From Sphaerosporella brunnea (Eukaryota; Ascomycota; Pezizomycetes; Pezizales; Pyronemataceae), in the NCBI GenBank assembly GCA_008704415.1, contig VXIS01000105.1:62001-126000 (forward strand): DNA of 64,000 bases, in the 5' to 3' direction. Shown here piece after piece: positions 24,147-35,868 of the stretch (the first letter of the stretch is position 1; each line of letters opens with the position of its first letter). Below the pieces are notes generated by a model. That model had not been told where the DNA came from, made no database searches, and saw only the letters and a list, made by a program, of their open reading frames with translations. Both the position numbers and the translations under genes were made by a program.

Positions 24147-24837
24147 ATGAGGGTTGACATCTCCAGAGAGCCCCACTGCTTCAGGAGCCAGCAGACTTCG
24201 CATCAAGGTAAGTATGAGAAAAAGGACTCATGCCTTCTCCTAATATTGTTCTTCTTTTTTTTTTTTCATATTCAAATTGAATGTCTTCTTCGAGTGCTGA
24301 TGGAGATGCGGGAACATAAAGTGTTGATGTTGTGTTCAAGGACAACTCGCTAGGTAGGGATCGATTATTACGGTTCGATTGCGCACGTGCCAGGTAGGAA
24401 AACTTGAGATATGGTAAAGCTTCACTATATGTTACCGCGCTTGAGAGAGGTATAAAAGCTTGTTTGAGGTGGCCCACGCCGCCTGGAGAAAAGTGAGATA
24501 GAGGACCGAAACGGGCCTGAGAGTGATGCCGCCTCCTCCGCGTCCTTCGTAGTGAACGATGAATGTCTTCAGTGTTCCAGAACCTTGCTGAGCTTGCACT
24601 AAACCTCCTGCACGGGAATCTCATCCACGACAAGAAGAGAATCGTCTTGCAGCCAGCCAAGCCAGCCTGACGTCGGCAAGCCATCCTACATACATACATA
24701 TTGTCAACATGCATATATTCTGGAGCGGTCCTTCCGAGAACCCACGCAGTTGGGGAGGGATCAAAATTGAAGAACAGGGGTTACTAGACATCGAGGAGCA
24801 GCTACCAATGGATCTTGAACTCGAAGACGAGCTGTAG
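24147..24837 (+). CDS. Doubtful small gene(s)
   Basis: Weak candidate only. An ATG at 24147 opens a 20-codon exon ending at a good donor (CAAG/GTAAGTATG, exon end 24207). Joining it to an acceptor after CTTGCAG (exon start 24652) stays open to a stop at 24835-24837 and yields an acidic end rich in Glu/Leu/Asp (SWGGIKIEEQGLLDIEEQL). A separate 35-codon ORF lies inside the putative intron (24563-24670). Neither resembles a protein I recognise. Could equally be non-coding. Confidence 0.2.
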
Positions 24838-25657
24838 CGCCAGAGTGGTGGTGGTGGCCTGAAATAAAAAATAAAAAACACCCGATTCATGCAATACCAC
24901 TCGGTCTCGGCGAGAGCTTTGTTTTTGTTTGTTTTTTTTTTGTTTTTTTTTTTCAGTACAGTTTTAAAATTAACTCGGTATTGCTTTCAGAAATATAAGG
25001 AATGTACCATATAGTATTGTTAGTTATGAGCTTAAATTATAATAATCGACCCCCTAAAACTCGCCGAGTGAGAAGCTATGAACCAACGCACCGGATAGCT
25101 TTCCCGTGTTTTCATCTCACACGACAACATGTACAAAGCCACTTCAAGCATGGACAACCAACGCCGCCAACTCCGTTTTGAATGCAGCACACATAAGCCT
25201 CTAATTCTATGGCATCAGGCAAGGCAAAGATTTCCACATCGCCGTCTAGCTAGCTACCCTTCTAGGAGTTGAGGAAAAGAGTCCTTTTTAGCACGGCACA
25301 AAGTCGTCATCAGCCCCCCCGTTGAAGATTCTCCGTCGTCTGCAGACCATAAGCCAATCTGCCATATTAATATTTTGCTCCTTACCGGGCACAGCTTCGC
25401 TGTGAATCACTCTGCAAAGGACGGAGGCCGCCGTGCGGGGGGACTAAGCTCGGCCCTATCGCCCCACCGGTAGATATGAGGGGACCCACACAATAAGTGA
25501 CGAACTGCAATAAGTCATAATGCAGAAGCACAGCAGTAATAGGTAATAACAAAAGAGCATCTCAACCATCCAGTCATTATTCCACTTTTGGCCCCCTATA
25601 ATCCCACAATACCTACAATACATGATATCTACAATTGTACATACATCCGGTCCATGA
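24838..25657. other. AT-rich intergenic region
   Basis: About 800 bp with T-runs at 24932-24954 and no recognisable gene or RNA. The last part is the 3' UTR of the minus-strand GNAT gene. Confidence 0.4.
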
Positions 25658-26379
25658 TTACTCCTCCTTCTTGCCTGCAACAACCTCCTCCAGCACCCGT
25701 CTGGCACGGGCCTCGTTCCAGTCAAACGGCTTGTTGAAGACCTCCGGGGCATTCGAGATGCGGTACGAATCTTCGCGCATTGTCAGCTTTCCCTCCATAT
25801 TACAAATCCATGTTGGGGGAACGCACTCGCATGATCCTCAGCAAACTTAACCCTCTTTACAGCCTCTTCACCACCGCGCTGCCTAACCCTATCGACCGCC
25901 TTCTCAAGCAAATCCCTACCCAGCCCCTTCCCCCGGTACCTCAGCTGCACAGTCCAAGCCCAGACGTCCTCGCCCCTCACCACAACCGCACCAATAACCT
26001 TGCCGCCCCACTTCGCAACGACAACGTCGGTTCCGGGGGCTTCCAGATAGCGCGTTAAGCCATCTTCGCAGCCGATGCGCTCGGCCTCGTCGAGGTAGCC
26101 GCTGGTGTACCGCTGGGTAGCACTCATAACGGCGATGCCGACGCCGGCCAGAAGGATCAGCACGGTTGCCAGCGAGCCGGGGACGGAGGCGCGGTAGTTG
26201 AGCTTCGCGACCACGCTCAAGAGGAGGACCACGGGCGCGAGGAAGTACGGGTGCGTCAGGATGCGGAAGTTGACGGTTTGCCGCTGCTGCGCGATCGAGG
26301 AGGCGATTAGGTGCAGAGCTGAGGTGCGCTCGGCGCGCGTGGTCGCCGGTCCTAGCGAGAGCGTTGGAAGTTCTGCCAT
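25658..26379 (-). CDS. GNAT-family N-acetyltransferase with membrane segments
   Basis: Exons 26379-25827 and 25770-25658 give 221 aa. The C-terminal half has the GNAT fold: VVVAKWGGKVIGAVVV (strands 2-3), WAWTVQLRYRGKGLGRDLLEKAV with the acetyl-CoA-binding RYRGKGLG (Q/R-x-x-G-x-G) loop, and a final FNKPFDWNEARARR helix. Two hydrophobic stretches, FLAPVVLLLSVVAKL and SLATVLILLAGVGIAV (about residues 46-84), predict two membrane helices before the catalytic domain, like small membrane-bound fungal GNAT proteins. Substrate unknown. Intron 25771-25826 was placed to give DHANSYRIS, which keeps the frame. Divergent from pop4. Confidence 0.82.
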
Positions 26380-26668
26380 GTGTGTTTTTTTTTTCTTTCT
26401 CTCGCGGCTGATGAAAGGAGGAGTGAGAGGGGGGGGGGTTTGAAAAGAGGTGGCTAGATACTAAGCTTCCTTGGCGAGGCTCAGCCCTATGCGGCTTGGG
26501 TTCGCACACCACGTTGCGGCGCTCGCGACGCCAACTGGTTGCTGGGGTTGGGACTACGCGAAGGGGCACAACCACGCCAGACGCACGCGGCTAAGATAAA
26601 CACGCGTTTAGATATCCGCGAACACCACCATATCTAGAGTACAACCAATCTTTATCACCACACCAGGC
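26380..26668. promoter_or_regulatory. Divergent promoter, GNAT gene and pop4
   Basis: A 289-bp shared upstream region. T9 run at 26386 and G9 run at 26431. Confidence 0.5.
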
Positions 26669-27413
26669 ATGTCCGACCTCCCAATCCCGCCCGCCTCCGC
26701 AGACGCGCACGCCCTGCTGCTCCAGCACCACCCGCCAGCGCTCGCCAGCACGCTCCTGCACGAAAAAATCCACAACAAGCCGCTCGCACTGCACCCGTCG
26801 CACCCAGCCCCAGCCCCCAACGCGCGGGACTCACGGCAGCGTAACCGCCACACCAGCAGCAGCAGCAGCACCACCACCACCTCCCGCCCCAAACCCTTAA
26901 CAGCGCTCGAGAAGCGATCCCTCCGCGTCCACGCCCCGCGCCTGTCCTCGCTCCGCTATGGCACCTTCCTCCCGCTCAAAGCCCTGTGGGTCGAGTACGC
27001 GCAGAGTTTGGTGGCCATGGGCGGCGGCGCCGACGCCATGGCGCAGCGCCTCGCCGCTGGCGACCTCCACGGCGCCGAGGTGGAGGTTGTGCGCTGTCGC
27101 TGCGTCGACCGGGTCGGCATCGTGGGCGTGGTGGTGAAAGAAACCAAGGGCGTGTTGGTTGTTGTGTGTGAGAAGGGCGGTGGAAAAAGTATCCCCCCGT
27201 TACCCACCCCTCCTAGAGAAGATATGCTGATGGGGAACAGCGGTGCCAAAAGAGTTCACCGTCTTCCGCGTCCGAATCCCGCCCACAGCCGACGAAAAGG
27301 CGAGGTATAATCGCAGGGACATGGTGTTGGATCTGCACGGGCAGCAGATGATGTTCCGCGCTGCGGAGAGGGCGGGAAGGAAATTTAAGCCGAAGCCTAT
27401 GCTGGAGCTATAG
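26669..27413 (+). CDS. POP4: Ribonuclease P/MRP protein subunit Pop4 (Rpp29)
   Basis: Protein subunit of nuclear RNase P and RNase MRP, which mature tRNA 5' ends and pre-rRNA. Exons 26669-27188 and 27241-27413 give 230 aa. Family features are SPLHEKIxNKPLxLxP-like LLHEKIHNKPLALHP near residue 30, LTALEKRSLRVH, YGTFLPLKALWVEYAQSL, the Sm-like barrel HGAEVEVVRCRCVDRVGIVGVVVKETKGVLVVV, and the last strands TVPKEFTVFRVRIPP, MVLDLHGQQMMFRAAERAGRKFKPKP. The two exons join in the middle of the barrel at KT. Codon use is extremely GC-rich at the N-terminus, with a Ser/Thr run. Confidence 0.93.
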
Positions 27414-27809
27414 TGCCGGTTCCCAAGTATGTAAATGGCATTTGTTGCGTTGGTTGTACGATACCTACATGTACTACAATCCTACCGCATGACACATTTC
27501 CTACATAGCGTATAAAGTAACAAAGTATCCACAAACACACACAGAAAACAAAACCAATTTGCTCAAACCCCGATCCAAAAGAGAATCTAAAAAAAAAAAA
27601 AAAAAAGATCGGTACGAGAGAAAAGGGGAAGAGGAAACAATTCACACGCAAAGAAGGAAAAGGCAATGTCAAAATTCCTTGAAAAATAAGTAATAAAACG
27701 CCACATTAAGTTGGATGAACCCCAGTGAAGAAAGCAAACAAACAGGACTATCAACCAGAAGAACTCCGCCTTTACCCCATTTCCCACCACTCAGCGCTCC
27801 CCGCCTTTC
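27414..27809. other. Convergent 3' region, pop4 and sre
   Basis: Roughly 400 bp between converging genes, with an A18 run at about 27588-27606. No gene seen. Confidence 0.5.
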
Positions 27810-27971
27810 TCAACGAGCGTATGTATTCATTGCCTCCAAGCTTGGATTGTAAATCCAATCCCAATTCCACGGAGCCAGCAGTTCTTCCATGCTCACTTCC
27901 TCGTCCGATCCGTTCATGTCCATGAACGACTAGTTCTGGGACACTGTTGTGGTGGGAGGAGGTGCAGTCAC
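27810..27971 (-). other. Possible alternative last exon/intron of sreA
   Basis: Past the annotated TAG the same frame stays open for 39 codons to 27810, with acidic, Trp-rich sequence (EEVSMEELLAPWNWDW). A 42-nt segment 27930-27971 reads GTGACT...AACTAG on the minus strand; removing it as an intron keeps the frame and gives a 601-aa product. Evidence is frame and splice consensus only. Confidence 0.4.
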
Positions 27972-29536
27972 CGTCTCCTTAGGCGCAGCATTGGCTTCGT
28001 CAAATTGCTGGAGCTTCGCGTTGGTCTTTTCGAGCTCCTCTTGCAGCCGTTGGATTTCCCTCTCGATCTGCGTTTTGCGCTCCACCATGTGCGCCCGTTT
28101 CCGCTCCGAGGGCACCTCGGCGCCTATGTTCAGCAAACTTGGTTCGATCGGAACGGCGTTTGGATTGAGGATCGAGTGGATCGATTGGTTTGTGCGGCCA
28201 TCCGGGGATTCAGCATCCATCGTTTGAGAGATAGATCGTTTTCGCTGGGCAGGGAGAGGGCGTACGACTGCTTGTCCGTTGCTCTGCATCGAGGCCACAG
28301 GAGCTGCTTCTTGAGTTGGAGGGCGGGGTGTGGTGAAATCCACCAGCAGGTGGTTCCGCTGGGCCTGGACAGGAGCGGGGATCTGCATCCCGCTCATTTC
28401 TGTATCCGCACTGCCGGACGGATGATGCTGCTGCACATTCTGCTGCACCTGCACTACCTGCTGAGCTGAGGCCGGCCTTGGAGAAAAGTTTCCATTGGCC
28501 GGGGCTACGACGCGCTTCCTTCGCTTGATGACCGTCTTTTTCATGGTCTCCGGACGATGCACGCCATGGAGCTTATGATACAAGCCTGCATGACAATGGG
28601 ACTGTATCAGCAAATAAAATTCCAACAACGGCTAGGAAGGAAAGATAGATAACGAAAGCAATCAATTGAGCGCTTTATCATCCGATCGTCTGATTAAATT
28701 TGCTGATAATGCGGCATTTAGATCGTATGATAAGTGTGCTTAACTCTGCAGGGTAATCTGATAAAGAACGCGAAACACGTAAAAACAAAGGAGGCGATTA
28801 ACATACCACACGCATTGCAAATGGTGTGCCCACCCTCGTCTCGACGCCAAAGCGGGGTGATGGTTGTGCCGCAGTTCTGACAAGCCACGACGACTGTAGT
28901 TGTGGGCGACCCGCTCCGACCGGATTGTTGCTGCTGCTGCTGTTGCGGTTGTGGTTGAGGCGACGGAGACAAAGCTACCGCACCGGCCCCTGTGAGCGCT
29001 GGATCTGTGGGGACAGCGGATTCAGCGGGGCTGCCGGCACCGCTGGGGGGAATCGTAAGCTGCGCAGCTTTCGCCACGCGGTTGTTGTACGCAGGACATC
29101 CGTTGCATCCCTCAGCACCACCCGTTCCGTTGCAGCTTCCTCCACCGGGACAAGTTCCAGAGGAGACTTGATCGGCTGCCACATACGTGGCTCCATTGGA
29201 ACCTTGTATAGCTGCGATGGTCGACGTGTGAGGCGGTCGCTTAAGGTTTGTGGGGCGAGACTGGTTTCGGTTTTTCTGATAGAGGCCGCAAGCATTGCAT
29301 ATCGTCTTCCCGTCGGGGGCGCGCCGCCAAAGAGGTGTGCGGGTCGTTCCGCAATTGCTAGATTGTCGAGGCAATTCTATCAGTCGAGTGGGGGATTGGT
29401 GATCGGGGAGAAATTTAGCTCACCTGCAAACCTGTCCACCGCCAGATGGAGTACCCGGTTGCTGCTGAACCTGCGGACTTGGCACTTGTTGCAGCTGCTG
29501 CTGTGGTTGCACGGTCATTTGTTGCGACTGCGCCGT

Positions 29537-29572
<36 letters not shown>

Positions 29573-29944
29573 TTGCTGAAAATCCGGCTGTTGCGGCAGC
29601 GTTGACACTTGCTGATGGAGGTGCTGCAGGAATGTAATGCGGTCCTCGACAAGTGCTTGGGAAGCTCCAGTCAGATCTCCGTTCCGATCGTGATCTTGCG
29701 CGCTCATTTGAGTATCTGATGATGGCGGCGGTCCCTGATTTGCCGGCGACAAGAGGGCCGGATCGGTCGGAGGATCTGACTGCGGCAACGCCATGGCAGA
29801 ATGTGTTGTTGGGGGGGATCGAGTAGTGGTAGTGGTGGTGGCGACGGCGACGGCTGCAGCGGACATGTTGCGCAAACTCGGTTCAGTGGTAGAGGCAGAT
29901 GGTTCAGCAGGTGGTTCAGCAGATGGGAGTATCTTCCCCGGCAT
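27930..29944 (-). CDS. sreA: SreA-type GATA transcription factor (iron/siderophore repressor)
   Basis: Represses siderophore and iron-uptake genes under iron sufficiency in other fungi. Exons 29944-29424, 29357-28807 and 28585-27930 give 575 aa. Two GATA zinc fingers are seen: [26 protein letters not shown] and [26 protein letters not shown]. Between them lies the four-cysteine iron-sensing motif [20 protein letters not shown], the hallmark of this family. The N-terminus has a ~16-residue poly-Gln tract; the C-terminus has a coiled coil ([20 protein letters not shown]). The start is the first in-frame ATG. Introns are 29358-29423 and 28586-28806; the latter, 221 bp, contains an ATCTGATAA motif. 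Open frame continues 39 codons past the TAG, see findings. Confidence 0.95.
28756..28764 (+). promoter_or_regulatory. SreA-type binding motif ATCTGATAA in sreA intron 2
   Basis: Matches the ATCWGATAA consensus reported for SreA-family regulators. It is the only copy I noticed in the window. One match per ~65 kb is expected by chance, so function is inferred from its position inside the regulator's own intron. Confidence 0.4.
29538..29579. repeat. CTG/CAG trinucleotide run coding poly-Gln
   Basis: About 14 triplets, coding glutamines on the minus strand in the N-terminal part of the SreA-type protein. Confidence 0.93.
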
Positions 29945-31389
29945 GCCGAAGGGTCTACTGCCGCGATAAGGTGGCAGAGTGCAAGGACAGTTGAGGTGAG
30001 AACACGGATGCGCAGTGATTTTGACGGCAGACGGGGTCGAGAGCTGGAAACGGATTCTCAGCACTCTGGTTTGATATCTACTTCTATCCGGGGTTGGTTT
30101 TTGGGGGGGGGGGGGATGTGGATAACGTGGCGACGGGCCGATCTCGCAAGGACTGGATGGGGTCGACTCCAAGCTTTTTTTTGTTGGAAAAGGTGATGCG
30201 AGAGGGTTGGATGCAGAGACAGAGATAGTGAGTTAAGAGGGTACTCGTACGTAGGCCGGTCGTCGAGTCTTTCGACTCGTGGCACAAATGCAAATTGAAT
30301 TCTCAACGCTGAGAGAGAGGAAAAAGCAAAGAAGAGACGACAACGACGAGGGCGAAGGCGGCAGGACAAAAGCAACGAGCAAAAAACAGCAGCACCAACG
30401 GTTTTTCGCCTTGGGAGGGTTGGGTTGGTGGTTGTGGTGGTTGGTTGGTTGGTGTCAACGCGGGATCGTTGCTCGTGAGCCAACTGGGAGTGATTACAAT
30501 CAAATCACCAAACCCACCAAACCCCAAACCCGGCGTTCTCGCGTCCCAGCGAGAGAAAGAAGCGCCCATCGACTGCCGCATTCGCATGGTTCGTGTGGGC
30601 CGCCGGGGTGGCTCTCGTTGCTATCGTTCCCCACGACAAGCGCACTCACTACCTCCCTGCCTACGGTGCTAGATAGTAGATACGCTCCCTCACGCCCCAA
30701 CTCTCGCTCCCCTCAACCAGCCCCCAGCCAAACAAAGCGCCGCTGTGCCTGTGTTAGCCACCGTTAGCAGCCTCTTCTTGGTGCTTCCGCACGCCGAGGC
30801 GTTTTGGTGGAGCAGACGGGCAGCAGCGCAGTTCCCATCGTCGAGCCAGCCGAAACCAAGCGTCGTCGGTGGCTGCCGAAAAACCCGTGCTCCCTGCTCG
30901 CTGCCGCATAAGCTGCATTCCTCGCCATCTCACTGGTCACCGCCTCTGCCTGCAGCCGGAAGCCTCCTCCCCAGCCTGATTCACGTAATGGCTTGCCATC
31001 TCGCCGCCACCCCCCCCCCCCCCGGCTGTAAAAAAAAATTCCAAATTTCAATTGACCCAAACATGCGACTGAAATACTTAGGTAACATGCAAAGTACATA
31101 ATTACCTACCTAGGTAGGTGCTCTGTTCCTCCTGCGGTATGCCCTCCGAGTTCTTCTATCGTTACTTCCTACCACGTAAAAGAAAAAAAGATCGTCAGAA
31201 AAGTACGCCACTAACCCGTATAGATCCGCCCTTCGCGAGTGCCGATTTATGATCGCGAATGAAACACCCCCCCTAAAAAAAAAAAAAAACACCCCCCCCC
31301 CATCCCGAACACAATGTATACCCTCAGCCCCAACTTGAACCCTTACATACAGGAGAAAGCATGAAAATTCGGGTACACAGATTGGAAAA
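29945..31389. other. Long intergenic/5' region of sreA
   Basis: About 1.4 kb upstream of the regulator and downstream of the LYC1-like gene. It has homopolymer runs (G11 at about 30105, C11 at about 31011, A14 at about 31277). ORFs on both strands lack recognisable domains. Long 5' leaders are common for fungal GATA regulators. Confidence 0.4.
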
Positions 31390-32580
31390 TTAAGCCCATG
31401 CGAACTTCTCGTTGGCAATCCACTCGACATCCTGAGGTGAGCTGCCCTGCTTGGGCTGGTGCATCATCAGCGAAGCGATGGAGTCGCTCTCCCGGTCAAC
31501 CACCTGAACCGTAGAGCCGGCGACCCTGCGTGCAGCTCTGATGCAGATCTCGTCCGGATTCCACATGATAACCTTTTGCAGCCCCCACCTGTGGGCCTCT
31601 CTGCCAGCAGCTAAGAACAGGTTGGCAATCTGCTTCTCCTCCTTGGTCTCTTCTAGACTTCGAGACAAGTTGACGTAGCGAATGATATAGAGCTGGGTAG
31701 CCGTCTTTCCAAAATCCCGGTTCCAAATCATCCAGCGCTTCCCATCCGCAGTGATGGCACCTTTGGCCGCGGGCTTGATGTCGATGTGCTTTCTGAGCAC
31801 AGGGGCAACAAATTCCTCACGGCTCCAATGCCATTCAAACGTCTGGTAGTCTGGTACAAATGCTACCTTGGTCCTCAAATCGAGGGGTGGCCGCGAAAGC
31901 TTCTCTTTCACCGCTGCAATGTCTTTCACGCACAGCGCCGGGACATCGTTCGATCGAAGGAATTTGATGCCGGTCACAGTGCCCTCTTCGATTGCAGGAA
32001 ATTCGAGATGCGAGGACTGGTGCGGTTGCCAACCAAACCTGGCATAGAATTTCTATTCAAGTCGAGTGAGCACACAAGGTCATGTCTTTCCTTCTTTTCT
32101 TCTTTGCAGCCCACGATATACGAAGGTAAACAAACAACCTACCTTCCCAATATCAGAGTAGAGCACGCTAAATCCATCAGCATTCCCCCTCTTCAGCGAC
32201 TCGGCAAGCAGCTGAAGCATGGTTCCTGCGTAGCCCTTGCCTCTGTGCTCCTCTGGAGTGAACACGCTTCCAACTCCATGGGCGGTCACCTGCCTCACCG
32301 TCGAGACGGTGTCGCCATTGATCCGTGGCGTTGATATCAACGCCTGCTTTTTTGTGGTTTCACAGGACGAAAGGATCTTGTGTGGGTCGTCTGCCGGGTC
32401 GACAAGTACCCAAGTACTCAGGCCGCCGTTCCGAGTGAGAGGCGTGGATGCCAGCGTCTGCTCACGATCATGGTACGTCTCGACGTCCAGAGCTCCAGCC
32501 CAGGCTGCAGCATTGAGCTCGTGAACGTAGTAGACTTCCTGGGCAGTGGCAGGGCGGAGGATAAGGTGGGAGCCTGTCAT
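31390..32580 (-). CDS. LYC1: LYC1-like lysine N-acetyltransferase
   Basis: Related to Yarrowia Lyc1, which acetylates lysine at N6 in lysine breakdown. Exons 32580-32143 and 32052-31390 give 366 aa. The N-terminal GNAT domain has LILRPATAQEVYYVHELN, TRNGGLSTWVLVD, the CoA loop VFTPEEHRGKGYAGTMLQLLAESL (R-G-K-G-Y-A) and VLYSDIGKKFYARFGW; the intron falls between K and K of GKKF. The second half, with PDYQTFEWHWSREEF and WMIWNRDFGKT, follows the LYC1 layout. No targeting signal; probably cytosolic. Substrate assignment is by family and moderately certain; another small-molecule acetyltransferase is possible. Confidence 0.85.
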
Positions 32581-33785
32581 GTTGGATTTTTAGAAGCTTT
32601 GAGGGATTCGCAAAAAACTCGCGGTTGGAGAATAATAGATATCTGGAAGAGAAGCACAGATAATGAGAGGCGTATGGGTATTAGAGGTAAAGCTGGATAG
32701 AAGAAAAGCGGCCCGAGGCAGGTGGATAAGATTATTTCAGAAGGAAGCTTGTGGGGGAGTGGGTTGATTAATGGGGGGGAGATGTTTGTACCAAGGCACC
32801 CCTAGAGGCACAATTCCCGCACCCCAGGCAATCAGCATCATCATTGTCCATCCCTCGTGATCATGACAATTCTGTCCGTCACGAATCTATGTGAGAAGCG
32901 TAATTCATTCGACGGCTTGGGGGGTTGGAGATGGGTCGGCTTGCTCCGGCTGGCCGGCTTGCAACGGCAGCGGAAGACAAGAGCTTCCTGTTTGCACTTA
33001 GAGAGCTTCCAGGGACTTTGCAGAGTTGCAGCCTAAACCAACTGTATCGGAGATCCAGGATCAGCTTGGCTCGGATTCACCAGATCTACATACAGCGTGC
33101 AGAGCTCACAAATTGAGGCCACCAAGCAGAGCTTTCATCCGAGCTCTTAGCTGTGGGACAGACACGTTTGGGGGGGGGGGGGGGGAGGCAAACTTTTGAG
33201 CCAAAATATATGCTCTTTTCGTTGAACGGCAACGGGAATTCGAAGAAACATGTGCACACGCACACACACACATCCCGGAAATAGCACACACAGAGAGATA
33301 AAGCAGAGCCTCCGGGAGCAGATGCTCAAACTGTGATATTCTGATAGCAACTTGAGAAGCACAGACCGGTACATACGAACAACCAGGACAAATCTACCGA
33401 AAGCATGCGGGGCGGAGAGAGGAAACAAACCATCCCCCGCCGCATCATGCACGCCGGGTTCGAGGGCAAAAGTGATGTAGCATGACGCACTATTCGGGCT
33501 GCGAAATGGCACGTGAACGCAGAGTCGAGATTCGAGATCGATCGGGTTAGTTGCCCTCACCTGGCCTGGCGCGTCGTTGCCATTGTTTTTGTTTAGCGAC
33601 AACTTCTCGCGCGCACCACACCAACAGCCCAACAACAACCCCCCCCACCCCCACCACCACCACCACCACCACCACTACCGGGTCACCAATCCGCTTCGTG
33701 CCATCGTGAATCGTCGCCGCGCGCGCACTACGACAGCATCGCACCTATTGATTTGTCGCGGACCCGTCAGAGCGACCACTCAACC
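32581..33785. promoter_or_regulatory. Divergent upstream region, LYC1-like gene and nuf2
   Basis: 1.2 kb between divergent genes. Contains a G14 run at about 33171-33185, a CA-rich stretch (33253-33270) and a CCA repeat at 33649-33675 just before the nuf2 start. No gene recognised. Confidence 0.45.
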
Positions 33786-35404
33786 ATGGCGTTCAACCCC
33801 CGTCAGAGCAACATGTTCCGGTCGTCGCAGCCGAACCCCAAGACCCCCGCGTCTTTGATGAACAAGAAGCAAAAGCAGCAACAGCAGACGGAACATGATC
33901 TTACTTTGGTAGAGGCCACCCCATTACAAAACAATAGCAAGTCACTAAGCCAAGCGGTGCGCCCGCTCGGACTGAAGAACACAACCGACATCATCGAGTG
34001 TCTGTCCGAGCTAGGGATCCAATTCTTCGCCGACGACCTCAAGAAGCCGACGCCAATGAAGGTCCAATATCTGTTCGAGCGGTTTGTCGAATCGCTCATG
34101 GGTGTCACCAAGGACTCCGTCGAGCCCATCATACGAGCTGCGACTGAGGGCCTAGAGTTCTCTGAGGCGGACATCGAATCGGCTATGCTGATGGCATTCT
34201 ACGCTTCCCTTTCGGACCTCATGAACGAATGTGGCGTGCGCAATTTCTGCTTCAACGATATCTGGAAGCCCGAGAGCGACCGTCTCAGGTTTATTTTGTC
34301 TAACGTCATCAACTTTTTGAGGTATCGGTGCAGCAAAAGCGACCAGACCGACGAGCTCATCATGCGGAGCGATCAAACGCGCGAAGCCATCGAGAGATTG
34401 GTCGAGGAAAACGAGATGCTGGCTCGACGGGTTGAAGACCTGAAGGCGCAGCGGAAACGGGAGGAGCCGGAGCTCGATCTGGCCGAGAAGAAGAATATGG
34501 AGCTTACAGAGCAGCTTAGAAGTTTCAAGAAAACCCAGACTCGCGTGACTGATGAGGTCGAGAGACTCAAAGAACACAAGAAGGGCCTTGTAAAAACACT
34601 GCAGACCCAACAATATCTGATTGAGGCTAGCCGAAGAGAGTGTGCAAAGCTCCAACCCTACATTGTGGATTCTGCCGATCAACTCCAGCAAGTCATCACG
34701 GATCTCGTCAAGTCTCTCCAGAAGGAGCGCGAGAACTTTGACATCACGGAGCGACAAGTCCGGGCTCTAAAGACAAGCAAAGATAGTTTCCACGTTGTTG
34801 AGCAAGATGTGGCAAACTGCGTCAAATTGATGGAGGATTGCCAGAAGGAGCTGTTGAGGCAAGAGGAGGCCAACCGTAAGTTGCAACGGCATCAGGAAAC
34901 CCTTCACCAGAAAGAAACCGAGGTCAAAGAAATTGAGAGAAAGGAAGAAGTGAGTGCATATAGGCATCAAATGCAAGCCCTGTGGTCAGCGGTTAACAAT
35001 TTATGCAGCGACTGCGGAGAACCCTCGCAAACGCCGAAGAGAAGCTTAACCGTGCAAGAGGTCACGCAAACAATCGGCGCGAAGCTACCAAGGAAGAAAT
35101 GGAGAAGCTCAAGAAGGAGTACATGCAGTTGTCGGAGGAGAGAAGCAAGACAAACCGAGAAATTGACAAGATCAATTCCAAGATCGACATCAAGCAGAAA
35201 GAGGTACAAACCGCAGCCCTAAAGTTCCCCTGTTATCCATTCTAATCATGTTTATCCCCATAGATGGCCGAGCTCAAGGGCAATCTCGATGAAGAGATCA
35301 ATCTAGCGAAGGTCGAATACGACAAGCTGCGTGCTCACATCGAGCTGTACATGAGTAAGATGGAGCAGATGATGACCGCCGCGGAGTCGAAGAGGGCTGG
35401 TTAA
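33786..35404 (+). CDS. NUF2: Kinetochore protein Nuf2
   Basis: Subunit of the Ndc80 complex, which attaches kinetochores to microtubules. Exons 33786-34949, 35009-35203 and 35264-35404 give 499 aa. A calponin-homology domain lies at about residues 55-190: LGLKNTTDIIECLSELGIQF, DLKKPTPMKVQYLFERFVESLMG and NFCFNDIWKPESDRLRFILSNVINFLRYR. After it come ~280 residues of coiled coil (RLVEENEMLARRVEDL onward) ending VEYDKLRAHIELYMSKMEQMM, typical of Nuf2. The start ATG sits in CAACCATGG, a strong fungal context. Both introns lie in the coiled coil. Ndc80 itself is excluded by the CH-domain pattern. Confidence 0.94.
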
Positions 35405-35868
35405 CCGGCACCACTAACTCATGCGTTACGAACTTGATATAATTCTTTCCCTTTGTGATTGTCGGAAGCTTTGTGTTTCCACTTTGGTGTTGGGGGTTTG
35501 GGCAATTTCTTTCTCACGATATCATTGGGTCTGCCTATCTGGTTTTTTTTGTCTACGGTATTGATTGCTTTTTGCGAATGAGCCTTTGCAATTGGCAATT
35601 TCTGGGTGAGAAGCTGTGATGCCACTTACTATTTTTGTCGCGGCTCTGCTCGACGCATTCGGTACTCCTCGTTTCGACTTCGGCAATAACTGGCGGCTTG
35701 GCGATGAGGTAGAAGTATCTAGAAATTTGAGTTCCGGCCCGAACGACGAACGACTTCTCTTTCTTCCTTTTCCTCGCACCACCAGAAGAGAACCCGAAAG
35801 CTTCACATACCCGACAATACATCAAATCGCAACTTTTTCTCAGCCCAGCAATCACCACATCAAACGCA
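35405..35868. other. Intergenic region, nuf2 to hsp10
   Basis: 3' UTR of nuf2 and the hsp10 promoter/5' UTR. No ORF of note. Confidence 0.5.

Noticed and set aside
24361..24395. GGTTCGATT resembling a tRNA B box
   Set aside because: No matching A box, acceptor stem or anticodon arm could be drawn around it.
24181..24714. 177-codon minus-strand ORF
   Set aside because: Composition resembles random translation and contains a run of lysines from a T-tract; no homologous motif.
30279..30767. 162-codon ORF upstream of sreA
   Set aside because: No domain, skewed composition, and it overlaps the probable leader of the GATA factor gene.
31007..31021. Poly(C)/poly(G) runs as possible G-quadruplex or telomeric repeats
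   Set aside because: Single homopolymer runs without the repeated G-tracts needed for a telomere or a clear quadruplex; many such runs occur in this genome.
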